Shown here in pieces: positions 15,255 through 23,588 of a stretch of 30,155 nt of DNA (the first letter of the stretch is position 1; every line of letters starts with the position of its first letter). Both the position numbers and the translations under genes were made by a program. The notes below the pieces were generated by a model that worked only from the letters and a program-made list of their open reading frames with translations, was not told the DNA's origin and searched no databases. This stretch comes from CAZIGM01 sp964538675. Its GTDB lineage: Bacteria; Bacillota; Bacilli; Tepidibacillales; Tepidibacillaceae. Location of the stretch: assembly GCA_964538675.1 (NCBI GenBank), contig CAZIGM010000021.1, positions 1 to 30,155 of the forward strand, read 5' to 3'.

Positions 15255-15912
15255 AAACACTACTATTAACTCAACTCGACGCAGACTTTTTTATAGTTTA
15301 GGAACGATGATTATAATTATTTTCATCTTGATATCCGCAATATTACTTTTTGTATCTTTTGGAAAAGGACCGTCTTGGGAACGTGGAATTACAGGCATCA
15401 TACTTTCAATTATCAGCTTTTTGTTAATATGGTTATCCTTAACAAGTGAAAACCCTGTAGCTACAACTTGGTATGGCATTTTAGCTGGAATGACAACCTG
15501 GATGGTTGTAGGAGAGATATCTCATCAATTCGGATTTGCAAAAATAGAAGCTGAATTAGGATTTGTATTGTTAATTTATATAACTGTGATTACGATTATG
15601 CTTTGGATACGTAAGCTTTTACCGTGGGGTTTCAAGGTATTTACTGCATCATTTTTATTGAACTGGTGGGGTCATGCTATACTATTAAATCAACATTTTT
15701 TAGAAGAAGCTCTTAATGCTCCAATATTTTCAACTACTTATAAAGTAACAGGTGCTTTATGCATAGTCGGGTTTATCTGGTTAATATGGCGAATAATTCG
15801 AAAGCCTGCTACTAGAGCCGAGTTGATATACTATGGATTATGGTTGTATGTTTTATTAATTACAGGTATTGAAGGAATTACTGATATAACGAGTAATACT
15901 TTTGGACATTAA
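15247..15912 (+). CDS. Unrecognised polytopic membrane protein, about seven helices
   Basis: A 221-residue membrane protein I cannot assign. Predicted helices lie at about 16-37, 48-65, 75-95, 104-121, 127-148, 164-183 and 192-212, with a basic N-terminal segment (TRRRLF) that suggests an inside N-terminus. Polar residues within the membrane stand out: MVVGEISHQFG (Glu90, His93), NWWGHAILLNQH (His143, His150) and GIEGITD (Glu209). His pairs in helices could bind heme or metal, but this is only inference. It has a strong ribosome site (GGAGG, 7 nt spacer), overlaps the small upstream ORF by 8 nt and is followed 49 nt later by the TPR lipoprotein gene. It is divergent from the DUF438 gene. Confidence 0.7.
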   Translation: MSENTTINSTRRRLFYSLGTMIIIIFILISAILLFVSFGKGPSWERGITGIILSIISFLLIWLSLTSENPVATTWYGILAGMTTWMVVGEISHQFGFAKIEAELGFVLLIYITVITIMLWIRKLLPWGFKVFTASFLLNWWGHAILLNQHFLEEALNAPIFSTTYKVTGALCIVGFIWLIWRIIRKPATRAELIYYGLWLYVLLITGIEGITDITSNTFGH

Positions 15913-15961
15913 TTAATAATATTCTATTATTAACATTAAATATTATTGAGGAGATAGTTAT

Positions 15962-16942
15962 ATGTACAAACGATTGTTTATAAGTATAATTTTAATTTTA
16001 TTTATGCTATCTCTTACTTCATGTAACTTATTTTTTACTTCTGATTTTAATTATGATGTAGAGATGATAGAAAGTTTATATGACGCAGAAGAATTTGAAA
16101 AAGCATTACAATATATTGATGAAAGAATCAAATTATATCCAAAAGATAGCTTTCTATACAATGAAAAGGGTTATATTTTACTTGAGATGAATGAATACGT
16201 AGACGCATTAACAGCACTTGATAAATCGATAGAAATGGATGAAGGTAATGAAGCTGCATATAACAATAAGGCAATAGTATTAGAAGAATTCGGAGAATAC
16301 GAAAAAGCCTTTGAATATATTACTATAGCATTAGAAATACAACCAAATGATGATATTGAATATATCAATAAAGGTAATATATTGCTTGATTTAGAAAGAT
16401 ATGAGGAAGCATTAGATGCGTATAACAGAGCTCTTAAAATAAACCCAGAAACAACTTATTCATACTTCGGAATAGGTAAGGCTTATTATTTTTTAGACCA
16501 AGATGATAAAGCTATTGATAACTTTAATAAGTATATAAAATTAGAACCTAATGACATTGATGCATATTGGTATTTGGCATATTCCTATGAATATTTGGAT
16601 GATTATGATAATGCTATAAAAATTTATGATAAAATTACAAGACTTGATCCAGATGATCCATATGGCTACACTTATAAAGCTGATATCCTATTTTATATTG
16701 GTAATTACGATGAAGCTCTTAGTATTTATAACAAAGCTATCGATCTCTTTCCTAATAATCCAGATGGTTATTATGGAGTAAGTTTAATTTATGCTATAAA
16801 TGAAAATTATATAGATGCAATAATAAATTTAGAGAAGTCATTTGAACTAGATGAATATTATATTGATTATGCATTAAATGAGCCCATTTTTAATGATTTA
16901 ATGGATAATGAAGTATTTCTTGATATTATAAAAAATTATTAA
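15962..16942 (+). CDS. TPR-repeat lipoprotein
   Basis: A 326-residue lipoprotein: signal peptide with lipobox LSLTSC (Cys21), then seven or eight consecutive tetratricopeptide repeats of about 34 residues covering roughly 30-305 (for example ALDAYNRALKINPETTYSYF and AIKIYDKITRLDPDDPYGY). TPR arrays are protein-protein scaffolds, here displayed on the outer face of the membrane. The protein is strongly acidic and rich in Asp, Glu and Tyr. Start ATG behind GAGGAG. It is last in the plus-strand cluster with the membrane protein and may assemble with it; a specific partner cannot be named. Confidence 0.85.
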   Translation: MYKRLFISIILILFMLSLTSCNLFFTSDFNYDVEMIESLYDAEEFEKALQYIDERIKLYPKDSFLYNEKGYILLEMNEYVDALTALDKSIEMDEGNEAAYNNKAIVLEEFGEYEKAFEYITIALEIQPNDDIEYINKGNILLDLERYEEALDAYNRALKINPETTYSYFGIGKAYYFLDQDDKAIDNFNKYIKLEPNDIDAYWYLAYSYEYLDDYDNAIKIYDKITRLDPDDPYGYTYKADILFYIGNYDEALSIYNKAIDLFPNNPDGYYGVSLIYAINENYIDAIINLEKSFELDEYYIDYALNEPIFNDLMDNEVFLDIIKNY

Positions 16943-16967
16943 AATTTATTAAAAATCATTATGGAAG

Positions 16968-17014
16968 AATAAAGCTGACCTAATAAGTTAAAATTATTAG
17001 ATCAGCTTTATTTG
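16968..17014. terminator. Terminator after the TPR lipoprotein gene
   Basis: AAAGCTGA and TAATAA pair with TTATTAG and TCAGCTTT to form a stem of about 15 bp with one mismatch and loop GTTAAAA, followed on the plus strand by ATTTGCTTTATTTT. It lies between convergent genes; on the minus strand it could also stop readthrough from glmS. Confidence 0.75.
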
Positions 17015-17197
17015 CTTTATTTTCCTAGAATATATTCAATATGTTTTCTTTTAGCGAATAGATAATAAATAGTTTGAAATACAAAATATACTAGAGTTAT
17101 TAATGTTTTATAACTATTTTTTTATAGTTTTAAAAAATCTTATTATCTTTTAAATAACTTTTTTTCCTGCATTTTTTTGTTTTTTACTTTTATCTTA

Positions 17198-19030
17198 CTA
17201 CTCTACTGTAACGCTTTTAGCCAAATTACGTGGTTTGTCAACGTCGTTGCCACGCACTAATGCTGCATAGAATGCTAATAACTGTAATGGAATGACGGAT
17301 AGTGCTGGGGTAAGTAAAGGTAAAGTTTTTGGTATTGTTAAAACCTTATTTACTGCTTTAGTAAGCTTTTGATCTCCTTCTAAAGCTATTCCTAAAACAT
17401 AGGCATTGCGTGCTTTTACCTCTATTATGTTACTTACCATCTTTTCATAAATATCTTCCTGTGTTGTTAGAGCAATTACTGGCACCTCATCAGTAATTAA
17501 AGCAAGTGTACCATGTTTTAATTCACCTGCTGGATATGCTTCTGAATGAATATAGGATATTTCTTTTAACTTTAATGAACCCTCTAATGAAACTGCATAA
17601 TCTAAGCCACGACCTATAAAAAATATGTCTTGATAACTTGCAATATGCTCTGAGAATTCTTTAAGTCCTGACGCAGATTCTAGTAATTTTTCTGCTTGAG
17701 CAGGTAACTCTTTTATTGCTTGAATATAACAGGCTATATCTTTTTCACTTTGGGTTCCTTTTATTTGAGATATATATAATCCAAATAAATAGAAAGCTAT
17801 TAGTTGAGTTGTATATGCTTTCGTAGATGCTACTGCAATCTCTGGTCCTGCCTTAGTTAAAATAACTTCATCCGCTTCTCTTGCAACAGAACTCCCCTTA
17901 ACATTGGTAATAGCTAAAACTTTGGCACCTAATCTTTGACTCTCTCGTAATGCAGCTAATGTATCAGCTGTCTCTCCTGATTGACTAACTACTAAAACAA
18001 GTGTGTTTTCTGAAATTATTGGACTACGATATCTATATTCCGATGCAACATCTACTTCAACAGGTACTCTAGTTAAATGTTCTATAGCATATTTACCAAC
18101 TAATCCAGCATGATATGCTGTTCCACAAGCAACTATATGGATTTTTTCAATAGATTTAATATATTCTTCTGTTAAATTAATATCTTTTGATAAATCTACT
18201 TTATTATGATTATGATCGATTCTATTAGTAAGTGTTTCACGATAAGCACGAGGTTGTTCATGAATTTCCTTAAGCATGTAATGGGAAAATCCGTCTTTTT
18301 CAGCAGTTTCAATATCCCAATCAACTTTAAATTTATCACGAACTAATGATTCACCAGTAACTGTCATAAGTTGAATTTTGTCAGTTGTAATAACTGCCAT
18401 CTCACCATCATTTAAAATATAGAAATCTCTAGTATGTTCAATTAAAGCAGGTATATCTGAAGCAATAAAGTTTTCTTTATTCCCAATACCGACAATTAAA
18501 GGACTTGCAAGCCTTACTGCAATCAACTTATCTGGCTCATTCTTATAGATAATGCCTAAAGCATAAGCACCTCTCATTTTTGCAATAGTTTTTTGAACTG
18601 TTGACACTAAGTCTCCATCGTACATATCAGCTAATAATTGTGCTATTACTTCAGTGTCTGTTTCTGATACAAAATCTACTCCTCTACTTACAAGATCTTC
18701 TTTGATTTCTTGAAAGTTCTCAATTATCCCATTGTGAACCACTACAAATTCACTATTCCGATCTATATGAGGATGAGAATTTATATCTGATGGACTTCCG
18801 TGTGTTGCCCAACGAGTATGTCCTATTGCCAAATTCCCATTAGCTGGCTTACCCTTAATATATTCCTCTAATTTGCTTAATCGACCAACTGTTTTCCTTA
18901 AGTGGATTTCTCCGTTTTCATAAATTGCTATTCCAGAAGAATCATATCCCCTATATTCTAACTTTTTTAATCCATTAATAAGTATCGTCCTAGCATCTTG
19001 ATTACCAATATAACCTACAATTCCACACAT
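17198..19030 (-). CDS. glmS: Glutamine-fructose-6-phosphate aminotransferase (isomerizing)
   Basis: A 610-residue GlmS, the normal length. It makes glucosamine-6-phosphate from fructose-6-phosphate and glutamine, the entry step to UDP-GlcNAc and peptidoglycan. The N-terminal glutaminase domain (2-220) has the nucleophile Cys2 in MCGIVGYIG, then GHTRWATHG and EVVVHNGI-type motifs. Two SIS isomerase domains follow (about 285-420 with SQSGETADTLAAL; about 458-600). The end KPRNLAKSVTVE is conserved. It is downstream of glmM with a glmS ribozyme in the leader, so it is regulated by its product. Start ATG behind GGGAGG. Confidence 0.98.
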   Translation of the reverse strand: MCGIVGYIGNQDARTILINGLKKLEYRGYDSSGIAIYENGEIHLRKTVGRLSKLEEYIKGKPANGNLAIGHTRWATHGSPSDINSHPHIDRNSEFVVVHNGIIENFQEIKEDLVSRGVDFVSETDTEVIAQLLADMYDGDLVSTVQKTIAKMRGAYALGIIYKNEPDKLIAVRLASPLIVGIGNKENFIASDIPALIEHTRDFYILNDGEMAVITTDKIQLMTVTGESLVRDKFKVDWDIETAEKDGFSHYMLKEIHEQPRAYRETLTNRIDHNHNKVDLSKDINLTEEYIKSIEKIHIVACGTAYHAGLVGKYAIEHLTRVPVEVDVASEYRYRSPIISENTLVLVVSQSGETADTLAALRESQRLGAKVLAITNVKGSSVAREADEVILTKAGPEIAVASTKAYTTQLIAFYLFGLYISQIKGTQSEKDIACYIQAIKELPAQAEKLLESASGLKEFSEHIASYQDIFFIGRGLDYAVSLEGSLKLKEISYIHSEAYPAGELKHGTLALITDEVPVIALTTQEDIYEKMVSNIIEVKARNAYVLGIALEGDQKLTKAVNKVLTIPKTLPLLTPALSVIPLQLLAFYAALVRGNDVDKPRNLAKSVTVE

Positions 19031-19036
19031 TTAATT

Positions 19037-19100
19037 AATAGACCTCCCATTATTATGACGGAGGCAAAACTCTTTTATCAGGGGTTTGCCCCCGACATTC
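19037..19100 (-). promoter_or_regulatory. Stem-loop between the glmS ribozyme and the glmS start
   Basis: On the minus strand GTCGGGGGCAAA can pair with TTTTGCCTCCGTC (one G-U pair, one U-U mismatch), with loop sequence CCCCTGATAAAAGAG. It has no T-run, so it is not a plain terminator. It sits after the ribozyme and 13-15 nt before the GGGAGG ribosome site, where it could protect the cleaved mRNA or affect translation. Confidence 0.5.
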
Positions 19101-19151
19101 CATTTTTTATTTTTCTTTTATATTATGTTTTTATTTAACATGATAATAAAT

Positions 19152-19284
19152 CGTTTGTGTAAAGAGTCACCTCTTTATTTTCAGATTTATATTACGGTAG
19201 TCATGTCTACCGAAAGGCATCCGCCGAAAAATTCGATTAACCTTTTCCTCGTCAACTACTTAGATAAGTAGTTCTGGCGCTTTT
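19152..19284 (-). ncRNA. glmS self-cleaving ribozyme (glucosamine-6-phosphate riboswitch)
   Basis: On the minus strand the leader has the class signature: AAGCGCCAGAACTACTT with cleavage expected between A19281 and G19280, AGTAGTTGACGAGG, ATCGAATTTTTCGGCGGATG, a hairpin CGGTA / TACCG, and a final hairpin TAAAGAG-GTGA-CTCTTTA. With glucosamine-6-phosphate as cofactor the RNA cuts itself and the glmS mRNA is degraded. The match to the conserved core is very good and the gene downstream is glmS. Confidence 0.95.
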
Positions 19285-19300
19285 TTACTGTTATATACAT
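19256..19300 (-). CDS. Possible 14-codon leader peptide overlapping the glmS ribozyme
   Basis: A strong ribosome site (AAGGAGGG, 19304-19312) precedes an ATG at 19300 that opens MYITVKKRQNYLSK and then stops at TAG. The frame crosses the ribozyme cleavage site (19281/19280) and the P1/P2 region. The spacer to ATG is short (about 4-5 nt). It could be chance, or a ribosome on it could block ribozyme folding. Low confidence as a gene. Confidence 0.3.
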   Translation of the reverse strand: MYITVKKRQNYLSK

Positions 19301-19411
19301 CTACCCTCCTTACATTATTTAATAAATATATCAGGCTTTAAAAAAACCAAATAACAAATAAAGAAAACGCTTTTAAACTCCAAATAAAAAGAGTTTAATA
19401 CTAAAATAATA

Positions 19412-20752
19412 TCATGACATTTCTTCTTTTACTACATCAACTATATCACCAATATATGCCTGTAATATTTCAATATCCGGTCCCTCAGCCATTACACGAA
19501 TTAATGGTTCTGTCCCAGAAAGACGAACTAGTACCCTGCCTTCAGTACCTAACTTTTTTTGAATTTCATTTATTATCTTCTCAATTCTAGAATTATTATT
19601 ATATTTACTTCTATCTGAAATATACACATTTTTTAATATCTGTGGGTATTTCGTCATAACTTTTGCTAAATAAGATAATGATAAATTTTTCTCTTTCATT
19701 ACATTTACTAATTGAATTGATGATAAAATACCATCTCCAGTTGTATTATAATCCAAAAAAATTATATGCCCTGACTGTTCTCCGCCTAAATTATAACCTT
19801 TATCTCTCATTGTTTCGATTACATACCTGTCTCCTACCTTTGTTTTCACACTATAAAATCCTAAATTATCTATTGCCTTATAAAAGCCTATATTACTCAT
19901 GATGGTGCTTACAATAGTGTTATCTTTTAACTGTTTTTTTTCAGAAAGATATTGCCCACATATTAACATTATATGATCACCATCTATTATTTGCCCATTT
20001 TCATCAATAGCTATTAATCTATCAGCATCACCATCATAAGCTATCCCTATGTCTGCTTGGTTTTCTAAAACGGTTTTGATTAACCCTTCAAGATATGTTG
20101 ATCCGCATTTATCATTTATATTAATTCCATCTGGTTGATTATTAATAGTAATTACTTTTGCCCCTAGTTCTTTAAATATGCTTGGTGCTAATTCATAAGC
20201 AGCACCATTTGCTGTATCTATTATAATCTTAAAACTATCAAATCGATTACTGATAGTTGATTTTAAATATTCATTATATAATTCCTTAGCTTCGAATTTC
20301 TCTTCTACTTGTCCTACATCTTGCCCAATTGGTCGAGGTAGACCTACGTTTTCCTTATCAATTAATGATTCAATCTCTAATTCAATTTGATCTGAAAGTT
20401 TGTACCCATCAGATCCAAAAAACTTAATTCCATTGTCTTGATATGGGTTATGTGAGGCAGAAATCATTATGCCTGCACTAGCACTTAAATTTTTAGTTAA
20501 ATAGGCTACTGCAGGAGTTGTGATTACTCCCAATTTTATTACATTAGCACCTATAGACAAAATTCCAGCTACTAAAGAATGTTCTATCAACTGGCCCGAT
20601 ATTCTAGAATCCCTACCTATTAGAATAGTTGGACTCTTTGATTCTTTTGTCAAAATATAGGCTCCCATTCTACCTACTCTATAAGCTAACTCAGGCGTTA
20701 ACTCTTTATTTGCTACTCCTCTGACTCCATCAGTTCCAAAATATCTTCCCAT
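19412..20752 (-). CDS. glmM: Phosphoglucosamine mutase
   Basis: A 446-residue alpha-D-phosphohexomutase that converts glucosamine-6-phosphate to glucosamine-1-phosphate. It starts MGRYFGTDGVRGVAN. The phosphoserine is Ser100 in GIMISASHNP. The metal-binding loop is AYDGDADRLIAID, the sugar loop is GGEQSGHIIF, and the C-terminal phosphate loop is VRLSGTEPLIRVMAEG. All are intact. It lies between cdaR (55 nt upstream) and the glmS leader. In other Firmicutes GlmM binds and inhibits CdaA, and the conserved cluster fits such a contact. Confidence 0.98.
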   Translation of the reverse strand: MGRYFGTDGVRGVANKELTPELAYRVGRMGAYILTKESKSPTILIGRDSRISGQLIEHSLVAGILSIGANVIKLGVITTPAVAYLTKNLSASAGIMISASHNPYQDNGIKFFGSDGYKLSDQIELEIESLIDKENVGLPRPIGQDVGQVEEKFEAKELYNEYLKSTISNRFDSFKIIIDTANGAAYELAPSIFKELGAKVITINNQPDGININDKCGSTYLEGLIKTVLENQADIGIAYDGDADRLIAIDENGQIIDGDHIMLICGQYLSEKKQLKDNTIVSTIMSNIGFYKAIDNLGFYSVKTKVGDRYVIETMRDKGYNLGGEQSGHIIFLDYNTTGDGILSSIQLVNVMKEKNLSLSYLAKVMTKYPQILKNVYISDRSKYNNNSRIEKIINEIQKKLGTEGRVLVRLSGTEPLIRVMAEGPDIEILQAYIGDIVDVVKEEMS

Positions 20753-20807
20753 ATCTAAATCTTCTCCCTTACTTGATACTTTGAATATATTCTAATCATT
20801 ATATGTT

Positions 20808-22034
20808 CTAATCCTCAGTAATTATAACATCTAAATATTTATCTTCTCCAATATTTTTTGCAAGTACTGGAATATTATATTGTATCAATACTTTATGTTC
20901 TCCAGGAGATAAGTTACTAACATCAATAAATGATTGTAGATCTTGAAAATTTATCGAATTTATCACAATAGCTGAACCTTCTAGTGTAATATCTGTTCTG
21001 TTATATGGACTAACTATCTCTACATTAAATCCTTCTTCTAATTCAATAATATCAATTGGTATTTGAATGTAATTTCTAATAATCGAATTTACTACCCTAA
21101 CTTCAATATCAATCGAATTTGGCTCAACTTTTAATAAATCGTCATTTACTATTAAGTCAACTGAAAATGCTTGATTTCCCGTAATATTTGATAAATCTAA
21201 ATCTAATCCTGAATAAACATTATAATTATTTAGTATTTCTTTATCTCCATAAAGAGTTACTTCACTAGTTGATAGATTTAAAGATTCTACCGCATATCCT
21301 TCTGAAGGATAATTATTAATCTTATATGTTAATGGAACTGTTGAATAAGGACTAGACACCGGTATTTGAACATTTACGACACTCGGATTAATTCCAACAT
21401 CAACCATGTTTCCATTATAATCTATAGCTCGTAATTGAATCTCTTGGTCTATAGATTTATTTATATTATCAATATTTACATAAGCTTTTACAAATGATAC
21501 TTGCTCAATTTGAGATTTGGTTCCAGAAATATATACTTTTTTAGGACTTATTATCGGCTCCCCGGTTTGATATCCATCTTTTTCTTTACCAAGTTTCTCC
21601 ACAATAATATTAAATTCTTTAGTATCCTTAGTTTCTACATTAACATGAGCAGTATTTGGTTCTATACTAACTTCAACTCCTGATGAAAACCCACTATATT
21701 CAATAGGTATTTCATAGGTGCCGGTATCATATCCTTCTAAATTAACAAAAATCTTACTCTCATCAATATTAGTGCTACCACGTATCTGATCTATTATAGA
21801 TGAATCACCCTTCAATGTTACCTGAACCTTATCTGTCATTATATCTACAACGTATTGATTATCATCATAAACAGGTATAATCTCTGTTTCATATAAATAA
21901 TTGGTCTTAACTGCTTCAAAAGGAGTTTCTTGATATGTGTTATTTGCACCAAGAGTTACAACAAGCCACAACATTATTCCAAAAATTAAAGACAGTACTT
22001 TAATAACATTTGTATTTTTTAGCCAATTATCCAT
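20808..22034 (-). CDS. cdaR: YbbR-domain protein, CdaA regulator CdaR
   Basis: A 408-residue protein with one N-terminal membrane helix (about 9-28) and an extracytoplasmic part made of about four YbbR repeats (for example ETPFEAVKTNYLYETEIIPVY, divided as TPFEAV and NYLYE, and VPLTYKINNYPSEGYAVESL near the middle). CdaR proteins bind CdaA and tune its diadenylate cyclase activity. The ATG lies inside the 3' end of cdaA with an 8-nt overlap and a ribosome site AAGGTGG, which points to coupled translation. Gene order and domains agree with Bacillus cdaA-cdaR-glmM. Confidence 0.93.
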   Translation of the reverse strand: MDNWLKNTNVIKVLSLIFGIMLWLVVTLGANNTYQETPFEAVKTNYLYETEIIPVYDDNQYVVDIMTDKVQVTLKGDSSIIDQIRGSTNIDESKIFVNLEGYDTGTYEIPIEYSGFSSGVEVSIEPNTAHVNVETKDTKEFNIIVEKLGKEKDGYQTGEPIISPKKVYISGTKSQIEQVSFVKAYVNIDNINKSIDQEIQLRAIDYNGNMVDVGINPSVVNVQIPVSSPYSTVPLTYKINNYPSEGYAVESLNLSTSEVTLYGDKEILNNYNVYSGLDLDLSNITGNQAFSVDLIVNDDLLKVEPNSIDIEVRVVNSIIRNYIQIPIDIIELEEGFNVEIVSPYNRTDITLEGSAIVINSINFQDLQSFIDVSNLSPGEHKVLIQYNIPVLAKNIGEDKYLDVIITED

Positions 22035-22836
22035 CTTTATTCCACCTTTTCCGCCAAAACTGACTAGAATTTGTTCTAATAGACGGACTTAATTCTGATA
22101 ATATTTTATTTTTCAAACTTTCTTCATTTAATCCTCTTATTATCTTTCCGTTTATCGTCATAGATACTTGTCCTGTTTCTTCAGAAGAAACAACTGTTAT
22201 TGCATCAGATACCTCACTCATACCGATAGCCGCACGATGCCTTGTACCTAATTCTTTGCTGATATATGGGTTTTCAGAAAGAGGTAAATAACAACCAGCT
22301 GCAATTATTTTATCTCTTCTTATTATCACGGCCCCATCATGTAAAGGAGTATTAGGAATAAAAATATTTATTAACATCTCTGAACTTATATCCGCATTTA
22401 ATAAAGTCCCCGATTCGATATAATCGGTTAAACCAATCTCATGTTCAATTACTATTAGGGAACCTATTCTTCTTTTTGAAAGATAACTTACTGTCTTAAC
22501 AATTTCGTCAGTAATCATTAATAAATTGTTTTCATCTATATTTGAGTGACGTAAAAAAAACTTACCGCTACCTAATTTTTCTAAGGCTCGTCTTAATTCA
22601 GGTTGAAAAATTATAATTATTGCCAAAACACCATATGTAAAAGCCTGAGACATCAGCCATTGAAACGTCTTAAGTTCAAAATATGTACTTATTAACCAAG
22701 CTATTACTATAATCATTATTCCTTTTAATAGTTGAATTGCTCTAGTACCTCTTACAATCATAAGAAGTTTGTATATAACATAACTAACAAGCAATATGTC
22801 TATTATATCATCTATAAAAGAAATAAATATCTCCAC
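22027..22836 (-). CDS. cdaA: Membrane diadenylate cyclase CdaA
   Basis: About 269 residues. Three N-terminal membrane helices (about 10-75) are followed by a DAC domain that makes c-di-AMP from two ATP. The signature motifs are complete: PLHDGAVII (Asp-Gly-Ala at about 167-169) and GTRHRAAIG (Arg-His-Arg at about 199-201). I choose the GTG at 22836, 8 nt after GGAGG. An in-frame GTG five codons upstream is itself the GTGGAGG that carries the ribosome site, so it is unlikely. c-di-AMP controls potassium uptake and turgor in Firmicutes. First gene of cdaA-cdaR-glmM-glmS. Confidence 0.96.
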   Translation of the reverse strand: MEIFISFIDDIIDILLVSYVIYKLLMIVRGTRAIQLLKGIMIIVIAWLISTYFELKTFQWLMSQAFTYGVLAIIIIFQPELRRALEKLGSGKFFLRHSNIDENNLLMITDEIVKTVSYLSKRRIGSLIVIEHEIGLTDYIESGTLLNADISSEMLINIFIPNTPLHDGAVIIRRDKIIAAGCYLPLSENPYISKELGTRHRAAIGMSEVSDAITVVSSEETGQVSMTINGKIIRGLNEESLKNKILSELSPSIRTNSSQFWRKRWNKDG

Positions 22837-22941
22837 TGATTTTTCCTCCACTAATAATTATTAATATAAGTATATAATCTTTTATACATATTTTCCTTAA
22901 TATTATTAAATAATTTCTTAAAATTATAATTAAAGTACATT

Positions 22942-22976
22942 AGCGAATTATAACTAAAAGCGAATTATAACTAAAA
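22942..22976. repeat. Tandem duplication of a 17-mer
   Basis: GCGAATTATAACTAAAA occurs twice in direct tandem just upstream of the cdaA promoter region and just after the terminator of the sigma/anti-sigma operon. Confidence 0.7.
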
Positions 22977-22999
22977 AAGGAGAGAACCTCTCCTTTTTA
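22973..22999 (-). terminator. Intrinsic terminator after the anti-sigma gene
   Basis: On the minus strand AAAAGGAGAG / CTCTCCTTTT is a perfect 10-bp stem with loop GTT, then TT. It separates the sigma operon from cdaA. Confidence 0.88.
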
Positions 23000-23587
23000 T
23001 TATTTCTTCCATATATATTTTATTTGATACCAAATACGTTCAAATATTTGATCTATTTGATATGTTCTGCCATTAACTTGACTTGCATTTGCCATAAATA
23101 TTTCTCCATTAAAAACAGTAACATTCCCTTTCACTTCACCATCAATTTGTAGATTACCATTTTCAATAATTATATCACCTAATACTTCTTGCCCCTTAGG
23201 TATAATTACCTCGTTTCCATTAACTATCAAATTTTGTTCATTGCCGGATACGATTTTAAATTCATTACTAGGTACAACATAGGAAACTAAACTTATACTA
23301 AATAAAAACAAAAATATACTTGCAGCAGCCACTACAGGATACTTAGTTGCCCAATTTCTTACTTTCTTTTTCCCTGGAATACTCTCTAATATTTTAAAAG
23401 TAATATCTGATGATAGCCTTTCTTTTGGGAGTTGCTTTAGCAATTGATTAGTCATTTTAAGTTCGTTAAAATGAGCTTTGCAAGTTATACAATTATTAGA
23501 ATGCTCAAATAGTTCATGCATTAAATATTCATCAATGTCATCATCAAAGTAATCATGCATTAAATAAATTGCTTCACTACAATTCAT
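23000..23587 (-). CDS. Anti-sigma factor with zf-HC2 domain and bactofilin-like tail
   Basis: About 195 residues. The N-terminal zinc anti-sigma domain contains MNCSEA and HSNNCITC (His-x3-Cys-x2-Cys). One membrane helix lies at about 83-103 (VVAAASIFLFLFSISLVSYV). The extracytoplasmic tail (LIVNGNEVIIPKGQEVLGDI, then IIENGNLQIDGEVKGNVTVF) repeats the short beta-helix rungs of bactofilin-type domains. The start is the ATG at 23587 with AGAGGAG 8 nt upstream and one base after the sigma stop; the longer in-frame start at 23620 would overlap the sigma gene. It should hold the ECF sigma factor at the membrane until released by signal-induced proteolysis, as RsiW does. Confidence 0.85.
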   Translation of the reverse strand: MNCSEAIYLMHDYFDDDIDEYLMHELFEHSNNCITCKAHFNELKMTNQLLKQLPKERLSSDITFKILESIPGKKKVRNWATKYPVVAAASIFLFLFSISLVSYVVPSNEFKIVSGNEQNLIVNGNEVIIPKGQEVLGDIIIENGNLQIDGEVKGNVTVFNGEIFMANASQVNGRTYQIDQIFERIWYQIKYIWKK

Positions 23588-23588
23588 A

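Noticed and set aside
19360..19400. Terminator after glmM (AAACTC/GAGTTT)
   Set aside because: Short stem with a long loop and no T-run directly behind it on the minus strand.
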